DNA from: Serinus canaria
Taxonomy: Eukaryota; Chordata; Aves; Passeriformes; Fringillidae
Reading direction: 5' to 3'
Length of the DNA: 64,000 nucleotides
Assembly: GCF_022539315.1 (NCBI RefSeq)
Contig: NC_066314.1
Location: forward strand, 50,033,180-50,097,179
The notes under the pieces are model-generated. The model searched no databases. It was not told the DNA's origin and saw only the letters and a list, made by a program, of their open reading frames with translations. Below, in pieces: positions 43,931 through 55,900 of this stretch; the first letter of the stretch is position 1, and the number at the start of each line of letters is the position of its first letter. The position numbers and the translations under genes were made by a program.

Positions 43931-46900
43931 GAGATGGTACAGAATGTGTCGTCCCTAAACTTCCAGGTGGTGGATTCCCGCCCGGAGGGCCGGTTTCGGG
44001 GAACAGAGCTGGATCAAGGTAATGGAGGTGGGACTGGCACCTGCCCCAGAATGGGAGAATGTCAATACTAGACTGAGAGTAACAGCCCCTGACAGCCATC
44101 AAACAGGTTTTCCTAATGCACAGGCATGCCTCAGCCCAACTCATTGATTACCTTAAGGGATCCACAGTTGCACGTTCAGACCCCAGTGCCATCACAGAAT
44201 GCTTTTGTTGCAGTTGGCTATAAAGCTGCAGGAGGAAATACCAGAAAAGGGCTGCAGTCATTTAGTTCCAGCATCTCCCATCCCACACCCTGCAGAAGTT
44301 TATCAAAATGCAAACATGGGAGGTGCGAGCTCCCAGGGGTTTGTTCAGGGTCCTATCTAAAACCAGCAGACACATAAAAACTATCACTATTCATACAGGC
44401 ACCTCTCACCATAATGAGTGCACAAGCAAAAGCCAAGGTTTTAGGTAATACAGTAACCCAAGGGACATTCTCCTTATCAGTCTGAGTTCCAGCAAATAGA
44501 GAATTTGCTTGAGCTGATCTTTGTTCTTTGCTTATGTAAGAAAAGTCTGAAGCCTTTAGCGAATGTATGGGGTGTCAGCCTCTCTCTTTTAGGTGCTCCA
44601 AGTTACAGGAACAAAAACTGATTTTGTTACCTTGGTGAAACGCTGGACACCCAAGCAGCAGGGCTGGGAGAAGTCCTGTGCAGTGGGGACAGCAGGTACA
44701 GCAGTGTGCCTGGAATGAAATTGAAGTTGGTTAAAGGAACCCCTTGCTGTGTAATTTAAGCCTTGGTGTATCCCAGAATAACCTCCCTTCTGAAAAGGTA
44801 TAAAGGAAACTTTCCTGACTGACCATTCAGGAGGCACTCTGGCAATCACACTCCCAGCACCAGAGATTTTAACTGCTGGGACCAAAGCCCCCTCTCAGCA
44901 GGCAGTTCCACTGAACTGATGGGTGCCCCACTTGACTACCTACACCCCCTGCACTCACACTCCGACCAGGTTTTCTTACCGTCTCGAATCTGGGTTTTCC
45001 TTAGCAGAGCCTCAAAAGTCTGGTTCCTTAAAGCAATTTATTAACAGTACAATAACACAGAAACAGCTTGAGCTCGTGCCTCCAAGCAGGGACCTAAACA
45101 AAGGAAGCACTGAACTTTTATACCCTCCCAATCTCTGTGTGACAAAGTCCTGGCTCTTTCTGCTGAGTCCTTGGCTCCTGCTGTGTGTCTCTGTCTGGTC
45201 ACCTGGCTGTGCCACAGGTCCTGTGCCCTCTGTTATGCCAAGGTCAGCACCAGCTCCTGGCCTCCTGCCTGGGGCTCTCATGGCCCAGAGCCCAACCTGC
45301 AGCTGACAGTGGAGCTGCACACTTGAGCTACCAGCACTGAATGTGTTCTTCAACAAGGGAATCACAGAAATGGTTGGAAAAGAAAGAGTTTTTAGAAGAA
45401 AGCACAGCTGTTGGGTCTAAGCAGAGCCCACCCTGCTGGTATGTGCAGAGGGTTTCTGTGGTCCCCAGGCTGTGCTGTCCTGCTGCCCCACAGGTTGTCA
45501 TTCTGTCCTGGCTGTTCACATGTGTGTGTGTTGCTGTACAGCCAGCTAGTGTGACATGTCCTGAAGTACATTCCTGCATCCAGACTTCAGGAGCATTTGG
45601 CTGTAAATGACTGTACATGTGGGTGGCCTAGGTGTCTACAGGGAGCCCTTCAACACATTTGACCTGCAGAAAGACAATGTGGAACATGGGAGAGGTAATG
45701 GGAGTGATGGAGGAGACTGTGGCTGGGGAAAGTTAGGCTTATCACTCATTCTATTTCTTCTCCTACAACAGCCCATCAAAGTGAAGGTTGAATTTTAACC
45801 TCAAGATGTGACTAAAATGCTCCTTGCTTCTTGCTGGGAGCTGGTAGATTTTGCATTCTTTCCCAAGGTGAGAGTTGTCACCAGATGACAAATACCGCAG
45901 ACCCAACAACATCTTCAAAACAGATTTTTCCTTTGAAATGAGTCAGCATGGAACAGCTTATTTGTGGTGGTCCAGTTTTGCCTCCCACAGCAGATCCAGC
46001 AGGATAAGCACTCCAGCTGCAGCTGCTCATTCCACAGGAGCTTGACAGCTCTCTGAACCAGGCTAGCCAGTAGCAGCACATCAGCCAGCAGTGGGTAAAA
46101 GACAGTGCTTACACCTAAAAGAGCAATTTGAAATCAATGCTGATTAATTGGAGGGGTCATCCAATTAGGGAGGACACAATTTAGAGAAGACTAATGGTCT
46201 TCAGGTTAAGGAACTTGCTGCCTTCTCAGGTGATTTCAGTTTAATTATTGCTTCAGTTCTTGACTTCCTAATTAAGTCAATTAATCTCTCCTGTTCTGTG
46301 AACTTCATCTCTAGAAGAGGCTAATTGCAGCTGACTCTTTTGCCTCTTTAGTTTTTCAGTTCTTTGTGGTAAGAATTAGTTGAACCTGTTTTACTTTTAT
46401 CCTTGCTGGGATTTAGACATCTGTACTGGTTAAGATAAGCCATAACATAGTATTAATTTTTATTTGGTGGGAGAGGTTCACCAAAGTTGCCAGAGTGGAA
46501 AAAAGTGGACATCGGACATCTCGGCCATGTCTCATAGGTCTTAAATGCAGGTATTGCTTTGGATGAAAAGCTTGGATGTTCATGCAGAGTGTGCAGCAGA
46601 AGCCTGGCAGATGTGCAGCCCTGACCTATCCACTGAGTAGTTGGAGGTGTCCCTGCACAGTGCTCTGTTTCTGCAGGAACTAGCTGTCCAGGGCTGATGA
46701 TAAAAATAATTACATGATGGTTGCCAGTGCTGATCCTCTCTGGCTGTTGGGCGCTGAAAACTGATGAACAAGAATTATAGTTAACCAAATGCATACAGAA
46801 AAGTCGTGAATTTTTGAATTCTTTTGCAGACATCTGAGAAAAGAGGCCAAAGTTTCCAGGCTCTATCATCTAAAAAAAGAGAGCAATAATGAGTTTACAG

Positions 46901-49900
46901 GTATTTTTCTTCTCATTCTCAGCCCTGAAGTAGATCTTGTCTCCCTTCTGCATATAGAACTCTTCAGATTTTGCCTATTTTCCCAGCTCTCCATCCTGCC
47001 CCAAACATAAAGCTTTTTCTAATCTTGAATGTTTAGTGGGAATGAGAATGAAATGTACATTTTTCTTTCCTCTCTCCTCCAAGATGATTCTGCAGCTGGG
47101 AGTGGACTGGCTTTGCTTTGATCATGTAATAATACTTGGGGCACAGGAATGGAGAGTGAGAGACTTTATCAAAGTCTGTTTCAACCCACAGGAACCTACG
47201 AGGACTTTCAGGGAGCTGGCCAGGACCAAGCTTAAAGTGTTTCTTACGATGTGTTCACGGTAGGTTAGACAAGATCAGTAATTGTCTCTTCTAAGACATA
47301 CCATTTGAATGGAAGAGAGAGATAAACAAGGAGACAACAGAGGAGGAGGCATTTGGAAAGGAACTATCTGCAGCCAGCACACTCCAAAGCCACAGGGAGT
47401 TAAATATGGGCTGAGCGAATCTTTTGTCTTTTTGACATTAAGAAATTCCATCTGGAGCTTTCATCGCAAAGGGAAGGCTAGAGAGGAGGGGCTATGGTCT
47501 TAGATAAATAGCCAACAATAAAAACAATATGTAAGCAGAGAATCTAACAGATGTGGAAAAGGGGATTAAGTGGTGAAGAAGATAACATATTACAAGTTAT
47601 AAATTGTGAGGAGGGATTGCCAGACACCAAGCTGAGTGAGACTTGGCAAAAGGAATTAAATAACAAAATCTTCTGGAACAGAGTGAACAAAAGAGAACAA
47701 GGAGAGAAAGAATAAATAAGGTTGCCGTGCAGTTAGCAGGGGTTCCAGGTGGAAGATTATTTGTGTGTGGTCTCATCGTTATACTAAGCCCTGAGTCTGT
47801 GCTACCATGTTTTCTTCTCTTCTAAAGATAATTCTGCAGAGCAGGGAGAGGGCTAACTGAAAGGTATTCCCATGCTCAGATCAGTAAGGCAGATGACCTC
47901 GATCTTAAATATGTTTCAAAAATCAGTCATGTGACATTGGAACTTCATGAGGAGAGAATTTGATACATTTATTCAAAGCATGGTTCTATGGGACAGAAAC
48001 AATTGCAAACTTCATATTTAGAATAGTTATACAGCACAACCTAGGCAGCTGCTGGTCTTCTAACATGGACAGACTGGGAAGCTTTCAAGAAACTCGTCAA
48101 GAAAAAATATTTTAAACAAAGGCAAAATTGAGTAAAATATGTTGGTAGACTTGCACTTCACCCAAGGGCTTTATTTCCTTGCTAACAGAATTGGTTGGCC
48201 AGATAAGAGGAACGGAAACATTCATCTCTGGAAGTAATGTCTGATCTTTTCTTCCAGCCATTGGAAGCACCTACGAGGTAGAGTTGTGCCACTTTATTAA
48301 TGCTTTGGGCATAACATTAGAGGGGCATTTATTAGGTCAACATGAGGAGAGGGCAAATAGCACAAGTATTGTTAGATTTTAAAGACTGACTGAAAAGGAG
48401 ATAAGTGTACTGAAAGAAGATCTGTGGCTGGAAGTTGCCAGCATGGTCCCATCATTAAGCTTATGTGTTTTGTTTTGTATTTTCCGAATCACTGAGGCTT
48501 TGAAAATAGGGAGTTGTTACTGAAATGTGCTGTGGCACAGCCATAGGAAGGTCTAAATGATCACATGGGGGAGTATTATGTGAAGTGCCTCCTGCAGATG
48601 TATGAGTGACAGGAAGTATAACACTACAGAAAGCAACTTTAAATGCTTAGTAGCCCAAAACACTGAACTGCTTGTGTTTTTCCTACAAGCCAATAACCCA
48701 CATTTGGAAGCAATAGAAGAGGGTAAGACTCAGATGAATTAGTTGGGTGCAGGAACATCACATGTGATTTAACCTTGGCAACTCCTGTCTGCCAACTGTG
48801 ACAGTAGGAAATGCCACTTCTTTGTCCAGAAGCCTGCTGGACACCTAGAGCTGTTTCTAGGGTGGCCAAGACAGAGCAAAGTATATCTAATTGGCTCTTA
48901 CTGGGTTTAGGCTAAGGATATGAGGTTGTTGGGAGTGCTGAGGGCTTGTCATGAGTCTGTTGGAGCAATAGCAGAAGGGCAGAAAAACTATTTTGGCCAT
49001 AGGGCAATGCTAGCTCAAGGATAAATGATGTATGGACTGACTGTGATGATCTGGACACTAGCAAATAATGTTCCTCCTCACATGAGCCAGGAGGTGCTTT
49101 AGTGGGAAGTTTCATGACAAGAATCCAAACTGTTTCTGAGATGGATGCTTTTTTGAAAGGCAGCTTATAAAATGATTGCTGAGGTAGCTGGGGCTCGGGC
49201 TCTGTAGTCCTAGGGTTCCTTCCTGGAGTTTCTGATGGTGACTGCGTGAATCTGGTGTGGAGTGTCCTCTGTTTCATATGGGACAGGAGCAAATGTATCC
49301 TCTGCCCTGTTCAGATTCCAGGTGCATCCAGTCTTGCCTTCCAGTCCTATGTTTCTCTGCTCTTGACCTAGCAGAGAGAGATTATAAAGCTTCCTCAGCC
49401 ACTTGAGAGCACTTCTTAGGCAGTCCAAGTGATTGTGGTTGTGCAGTTTCAGCTCTTTTTCTCAGCTGAACACCCACATATGTGCATAAATGCAGTTTCT
49501 ACAGAATTCCCCATCTTTCACCCACAGAGTGAAACACTGATCTCTGACTCCAGCAGACTGTTGAATCCCTGGAGCAATAAAGTCTCCCTATAGATCAAAA
49601 TCGAAACTGCTCTAAAATGAGCGGTTTTTTTCAGATCTGCTCAGCTCCTACCTGAAGAGTTGTGTAAGGGGGGTGAATTCTCAGTCTCCAGTAAGAGAGG
49701 GGTACAAACCTATTTTAAGGTATGTGAACAGTCTAGAGAAGTGATAATGATCATGGTGCCTGGGACACCTAGAAAGTGAATCGATGGCCCAGCAAGCCTC
49801 TTTGAGCAAGAGTTCCCTTTTAGTTCATCCTCTGGGACTTCCTTATCTCAGTACCTTTCCCAGTGCCCTAGGATGGCTCACAGATTTTTCTGTATTGTGA

Positions 49901-51957
49901 TCACCAGTACTGCAGCAGAGCCTTGCAGAAATCCTTTGCTGAAAGCATCCTTTTCCATTTACTCTGTGGGAAAGTGGTAGCCTAACCCAGGCATGTAAGA
50001 GGCTTCAATAAGCAGCTTTGCAGTTTGAGAACTATATACAAGGTTTGCTCAGTTTTTGCTTCATTTTTTATTTCCTCTCTGTCATACAGATACTGTGTTG
50101 ATGAGTGAGTTTTGCAGTTCTGTGTACTGAAGTGATAAGCTGTTGTCTTCTGGAACTGGAAAAAATGTGGTGAAACCATCAGTCCAAAACACTGCCTCTT
50201 TCATTTTTTCTTTTCCTTTTTAAATGTTAGTCCCTGCAGAAGTCAGCAGTTTTTCTCCCAACTTCTCTCAGTAATGCTAAACATTTCTGAAGGATGCATG
50301 AGGTGACTCCTAGACAACTGTGCTGTATTTTTAATGCCCCCGGGGAGGATTAATCAAGAGACAAAGAGGGTCCATCTGGAACAGGAAGAGAACTTGTGAA
50401 GCTGACTCAGGGCAGCTTTGATTGTCTTTAGGCTCTGTCTTTGTTCAGCAGATCAAGAATTCATTTCAATTCCGTGCCAAAGCCATTTTCCCCTTATATC
50501 TCACTATGTCATGTTACCACTCTGCATAGTGATGAAACTGCAGTGTCATTATGTATGATGTCAGCCTCTGTCTAGGTATACTTTAATCATTTGACTGTAA
50601 CAAAGTCAAATGATTAAACTGCCCCAATCACTCCCATCTCCCAAGACCAGTTATCCCAATGGTTTGGGCAAGCAGAAAGCTGCCAGTGAAACAGGTAACT
50701 ATTCATGTGATTTTTTTTTTGGATCTGTCTCATTAGAAGTTCAAACCTAGCAAGGAAACATTCCCTGAAACACATTTTCAGTGTAATATATAATGGTTTT
50801 GGCTCCAGTGAAGCTTGATCCAAAGCCTCTCAAAATGATTGGAAAAGCTTCCATTATTAAGCCTTAAGAGTCTGAATTTCAAGGGTGTGATGCCAACCTT
50901 GTCCATCGTATTATTATATCTGCAACTCTCTAAAGACCTTCTTTTGACGTGCAGTTTTGAACTTGCCTGAAGTGGTCAGATACACCAGCAGAAAAACAGA
51001 ACCTGTGCTGATTTCATCCATGGAGTAGATAAGAAGTGATACAAAATTTAAATTTTGACTTCTCTGACCTCATTGTTCCAGGATGGCTGCCTCAGAAGTG
51101 ATGTGGCTTTACTTTAAGGTTGCTTTATGATTTCTTATTTATTTTTCTGAAATATGACTTTAAGGTGATGCAGAAATAAAGTGAACAGATAACCACTTTC
51201 ACAAATTCCACATACTGTCGACATTTCCTGCTTCTGAAAACTACAGTGTGTCACTATACACTGATGACATATCTGGGGAAGGCTGGAAATGCATTGCTTT
51301 ATTCCTCTTATCACAGGTGCCCTAATGCCTTTGTTAAGGCATTTTCTGTGGAAGTTCTTTGATTCCTGTCGTGTCTAGGGCTTCTTCAGATTTCTGCATC
51401 TCATTGCTTTCAGTGAGGAAATAGTTTGCTTAATATTGAAGTTTTGACTTCAACGAAGTTGAATAATATTTGTCCTCTTCTTTTTAGCCTAATACCACTT
51501 TGCATCTTCACAATCAAGGACAAATGATGGAACCAAATTAGTCTTTTGGAGGGAGGAGACTGTCTGCAGTGCTGTCTCTAATGTCTCTTGTGGGTGTCTT
51601 TCATCACCTATGTTAATGTGTCCTTGCTCACGTTTCATTTTCTGATTCACTCTTGCAGGGTTGGAATCTGGCCACATCCCTGGTGCTGTGAACATACCCT
51701 TCCACTCATTCCTATCAGAAACTGGGCATGAGAAAAGTATTGAGGAGATCCAGGAAATATTCCGTGAGAAGAAAGTGGATCTCTCGAAGCCGCTGACGGC
51801 CACCTGCCGCAAGGGCGTCACGGCGTGCCAGATTGCCCTGGCAGCCTTCCTGTGTGGCAAGCGCGACGTGGCCGTGTACGACGGCTCCTGGTCCGAGTGG
51901 TTCCATCGAGCCCCTCCGCACTACAAAGTCTCCGAGTTGAAGCGCCGCAAGGCCTAG
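43433..51957 (+). CDS. TST: Thiosulfate sulfurtransferase (rhodanese), complete, 2 coding exons
   Basis: Mitochondrial rhodanese moves sulfane sulfur from thiosulfate to cyanide, making thiocyanate, and handles sulfide oxidation products. Exons 43433-44018 and 51659-51957 join in phase 1 to 294 residues (human 297). It has two rhodanese domains: the first with [17 protein letters not shown] and [19 protein letters not shown], the second with the active-site loop CRKGVTA, catalytic cysteine at residue 245, then [14 protein letters not shown]. The CRKGVT loop and the SWSEWF end identify TST rather than MPST. ATG 43433 ([13 protein letters not shown]) has G at -3 and +4 and aligns with the mammalian start. 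The single intron is 7.6 kb and holds an LTR-like element and a perfect hairpin. The gene faces away from MPST across one CpG island, a classic tandem-duplicate pair in inverted arrangement. Confidence 0.96.
44990..45300 (-). mobile_element. Solo LTR-like endogenous retrovirus remnant
   Basis: Read on the minus strand, a TATAAAA box (45122-45116) is followed about 80 bases later by AATAAA (45042-45037), the spacing of a retroviral U3/R promoter and poly(A) signal. No gag, pol or env frame was seen beside it, so it would be a solitary LTR. Edges and target-site duplications were not resolved. Confidence 0.5.
50582..50618. repeat. Perfect hairpin, 15-bp arms and 7-base loop
   Basis: Left arm TTTAATCATTTGACT (50582-50596) and right arm AGTCAAATGATTAAA (50604-50618) are exact reverse complements around GTAACAA. 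It lies about 1 kb before the last TST exon. It might be a fold-back element or a transcribed stem; the stem looks short for a pre-miRNA. Confidence 0.9.
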
Positions 51958-52033
51958 AGGGAGGGCTGGGTCTGGGCTAACACGGTCTAGCAGCTGTCTC
52001 CAGCCCAGAGTGAAGCAAAAGGGAGGAGGTAGA

Positions 52034-52039
52034 AATAAA
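52034..52039 (+). terminator. TST: First TST poly(A) signal (AATAAA)
   Basis: AATAAA lies 77 bases after the TST stop and is followed by an A-rich then T-rich tract. Confidence 0.65.
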
Positions 52040-52124
52040 GAAAAAAAACAGTTTATTTAGATTTTTCCAATTTTTTTTAAGAATTATCGTTAGGTTTCTA
52101 TTGAACTTTTGATTTTTGACAATT

Positions 52125-52130
52125 AATAAA
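52125..52130 (+). terminator. TST: Second TST poly(A) signal (AATAAA)
   Basis: A second canonical hexamer lies 168 bases after the stop, so alternative short 3' UTRs are possible. Confidence 0.6.
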
Positions 52131-52977
52131 ATCTTAGATGATGCATCTGTGAGTATTTCTAATTCTCTACTGTTACCTATGACCTGCTTGTGTTCGGTGG
52201 GAAAAGCAGCTCTGCAGCATGAAAGAGAATTACACTCTGTGCCTGAAGACCTGCAGAAATTCCAGTGGCCTGGTGAAAGATCAGGAGCAGAATGAATGCA
52301 AAGTGCTAAAATACAGCACTGGGTATTGAACAAGGGAGGGCCAAACTGTGGTTCTGTCATTGACTCTATGGAAGACTTCTTGCCAGCTCACCATCTTCCC
52401 ATTTGGAATGTGGAAAATGGGGGTACCTCCCATATGGCAACTGGACTCAACCCGCAGGCGGGTGTGCTGCTTCCCTGGGGTTAGGGACATAAAAAAGAAA
52501 TGTATGGTATCAACTGATATGGCCCGCTGATTAGTACCCTCTACTGCTGTTCCAGGTAGGCAGCAGCAAGGTCCCAGTAAGAAGGCTGAGGTCAGAGAGC
52601 TCATGTTCAGCTTTAGCATTTGGAGATGCTAAAAGATCCATTTCTACTGAAATACAGTCTTGTTGATTATCATGACTATGTTAGGAAAGTCTCCATGAAA
52701 TCCTTTATGTGTGATGAGAACTTTTGGGCACAGGTACTTCATAAAACATGAGCCTTTTACTCTGCTCCTTGTGTGTTTTTCTATCAGCAAGGATGACCCT
52801 TCTCTACACTCTGTGAAACTCCATGTTTCCCATGGAGCTGGAGCCCACAGCTCATAGAGGGAGGGAGCATTGTTCCCTAGCAACCATCTCTATTCCTCAG
52901 TCTTCATCCCACCTCCATACCTGGACTTGAGCAGGACCTGCCTGCTTCTACAAACCACCAGTCACCACACCAGGATC

Positions 52978-55900
52978 ATGGACCAGGTGAGAGAGGTGGT
53001 TATGGAAGAGGCTTTGCCTCTTAGTTAATCATAGATACTTGGGATTTTTTTATTCAGTTAAAAAAAAGAAGAGAGAGAAATGTTCTGTTCACATCCATGG
53101 GGCTCCTCAGGTTTGGAAAGTCACTGAAACCTCCTCACACTTTGGAGACCCAGTCAAACGTGGAAGGCCTGTGAGACCACTCTTGGCCATGTCTGCTGGC
53201 TGAGAGTGGCCAGTTCCCACACCTGTCTAAGGAGGTTTTCTGCCTGGGAAGAACAGCTCCCTCTTTCCTCAAAGGCTGCATGTCAGGAAAGTCAGTGTTA
53301 GGCTATGCAAAACATTTCATTCAGAAAGAAAGATCACGTTTAACCCTTTTTAGCTCTTTGATCAAGATACATCTTTTCTGATTGGTTGCCTGTTGTCCCT
53401 CACAGAATTGGTTTAGCAAAGCAATAAGTAGACATACTTCTGTGGTTTCTGTTATCCAGGAGGTTGGTGAAATGGCCTTGAAGTCCTTCTTGGCCTCAAG
53501 ATGGATTCTCTGAGTGCTTGGATTTTGGACCTTCAGGGTCAGAAATAAAATGAAAAATAACAATCACATGTAGTTGCAGTGTTTTTATAATAACAGTGAC
53601 AACAACGTCATATACAATTACAAACTAGAAAGTAGGAACTGTTGCAGGCTTTGGTGTCATTTTGTCTGAGAGGAACTGGGGGAATTATTGATGAAAGGGA
53701 TTTGGGAAAGGAACACATTGCCTCATTACACAGAAATTCTGCTTTGTTGGAAGAAATGGGAGAGGAGGAATTTCTACATCAGCAGACTGGAAAGTTCTTC
53801 CTACTGAATATAGTAATAATAACAAACAGACATGTTTTTGTTTTAAGTAGGAGGTGGGAGTTAGCACAGCAGTTTATTTAGCAGCAGCTTCCTGCACTTT
53901 GATCATGTGTAAGTGTATGGCTCTTCTTTAAAAAGAAAGAAGAGTGATAGAGAAAAGAAGCAGATCATTCCCTGTGAGTCAGGACTGGCTTCCTCTCCTC
54001 ATGTCTTGTGGCTCTGTTCTTTTTGTGGGAGAGGTTCTGCAGAGCATGCAGCACTGACTCCTGGAGTTTGGCTGATAGGGTAACTTCAGCTTTGGGATTC
54101 CAATACTGTGTTAGACTCGGTGCTGCAAAGACCTGTCTCAGTGTAAAACCCAAGCTGCTGCTGATCCAGGGCAGCCCTGGGGGAGCACTAGGTTTCCTAT
54201 CCCATGGGCTGGCACCTTCATTCCCACAACTGCCTCAAGAGCAGAAGGGAAGCCCCGAGTCATGTCCTGAGCTAATCTGACGAATCCAAACATACATTCC
54301 TACCTGATCCAGATCCCATTTGTCCTGCTAGCGCCAGCAGGCTCACAATGACTGTATTCCACTGCTGTGGTGGTACCAGTTGTTGGTTTCTCGGGGTCTG
54401 GATTGAAGGCACATGAGACAGTAGTTCATGTTCGGGCTCAGGTGTTTATTATTTCTTATCAGTAAAACAGTCTCACGACTGTGAGTTCAGCAGCTTTTCA
54501 CTAGAAAGCACAAAATGGCTAACAATCTCTTGTTACAAGGTCTTTTAAGACTAAGCTATCCAATTAAGAACTGACACCTGGATTATTTTCCTTTTTAACC
54601 CAATAACTCATCCCACAGAGCCCACAATGTGGACTTCTCTGCCCAATTACAAGATGCTACCCAACCCATGGAGATGGAAGAAGCAGCATGAAGAAGAAAC
54701 CCAGAATGACACTCTGTCATTCTCCATCTTGCTTCCATCCACAACACACTAAAAATCCCAAAACCTAAATTTCTCACCAAGTGATACACCTACACTACTC
54801 TCTTTAATCTATTTCACACTTTTGTGGATTCTAGTCCATCTTGAAGTCTAGGAAACTTTCTCCATGAATGAGGGTCAAAGTCAGTGCTCCCCTGGGGGTC
54901 AGGGCACCCCAGAGCTGACAGAGAAATATTCCCGATGCCCTGGGTTTCCACACACCTCTATGGGCCAGGGCTTTGGTTTTAACTTGTCCCAGCGTTTGCA
55001 TGGGCTAAACCTACCAAGTCCTCCTGGGATGAGGAACATGCCCAACAAGCAGGACATGACAGGCTTACACAGATGCTCCCTCCGCCCAAAAGGCTCTTCC
55101 CGTCCTAGTTGTCCCTTGCAAAAGCAAGGCCTACAGAAGTTGCTAAGGGATACTCAAGGACAGACCCAGGTCCCAGGGATTAGTCATAGCTGAAAGAGCT
55201 GTGCAGGGGTGGAAATGCCAAGAGTTTGCTGCACTTTGGGAAAGTGGATTGACAGTTTCCCTGTTGTTTGTATTTCCAGAAACATCAAGCTCAGGACAAT
55301 GCAGCATTAGAAACAGGATGCAAAGGACCCAACGGCTGTACTGAAATGACAAAAAACTCCTTGATCTGGGCATGTCTTTCAGATTACCAGCAGCTGGATT
55401 ACAATTTGAGAGTAAATCTCTTCCAAGGTGAGGGGACACACTGCCTACCCCTGACCTTCAAAGCTGGTTCTATCTATGCTTTGCCAGGGCTCAGGCAGCC
55501 ACATTGCTGTGGGTAGAGATCTGACCATAGGTAATACTTACTTTCCCTTCGTATTCCTTCTATCCACAGTCACTGATTTTCCAGGCTGTTGTACCTGAGG
55601 AACTGAAATCTTGACACTCCTATTTTATATATTCTACCCATTTCCTTTCTTTCACTTTTTTTCCCCCCACAGCGTGAAAAGTGAACACGAATCACAACCC
55701 CTGTCATCCTGTCCAGAGTTGTCCAAATGGACACCATTTGCATTTGTCCAAATGGACACCAATGTTCCCTGCCATCTCTAGTTACTAGTTACTTCCTGTT
55801 CAGTGTCAACGTAATTTCTCTTCCAGACCTTTAGAAATGTGGAGCTCTGAAATATCTTTCCTTAACCTCTGTTTCCAAGGTTCCCCAGGATCCCTGCATC

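Larger units (their letters stand above)
44019..51658 (+). other. TST: Intron of TST (7.6 kb)
   Basis: Apart from the LTR-like element (about 44990-45300), the hairpin at 50582-50618 and the short palindrome at 51042-51057, I saw no gene. Open frames at 46453-46869 (-) and 48912-49292 (-) have no recognisable family or exon borders. Confidence 0.7.

Noticed and set aside
46453..46869. 138-residue minus-strand open frame in the TST intron
   Set aside because: No recognisable domain or convincing exon borders; treated as chance.
53642..53881. 79-residue plus-strand open frame considered as an extra CIMIP4 exon
   Set aside because: No suitable AG/GT borders with matching phase were identified and no homology was recognised.
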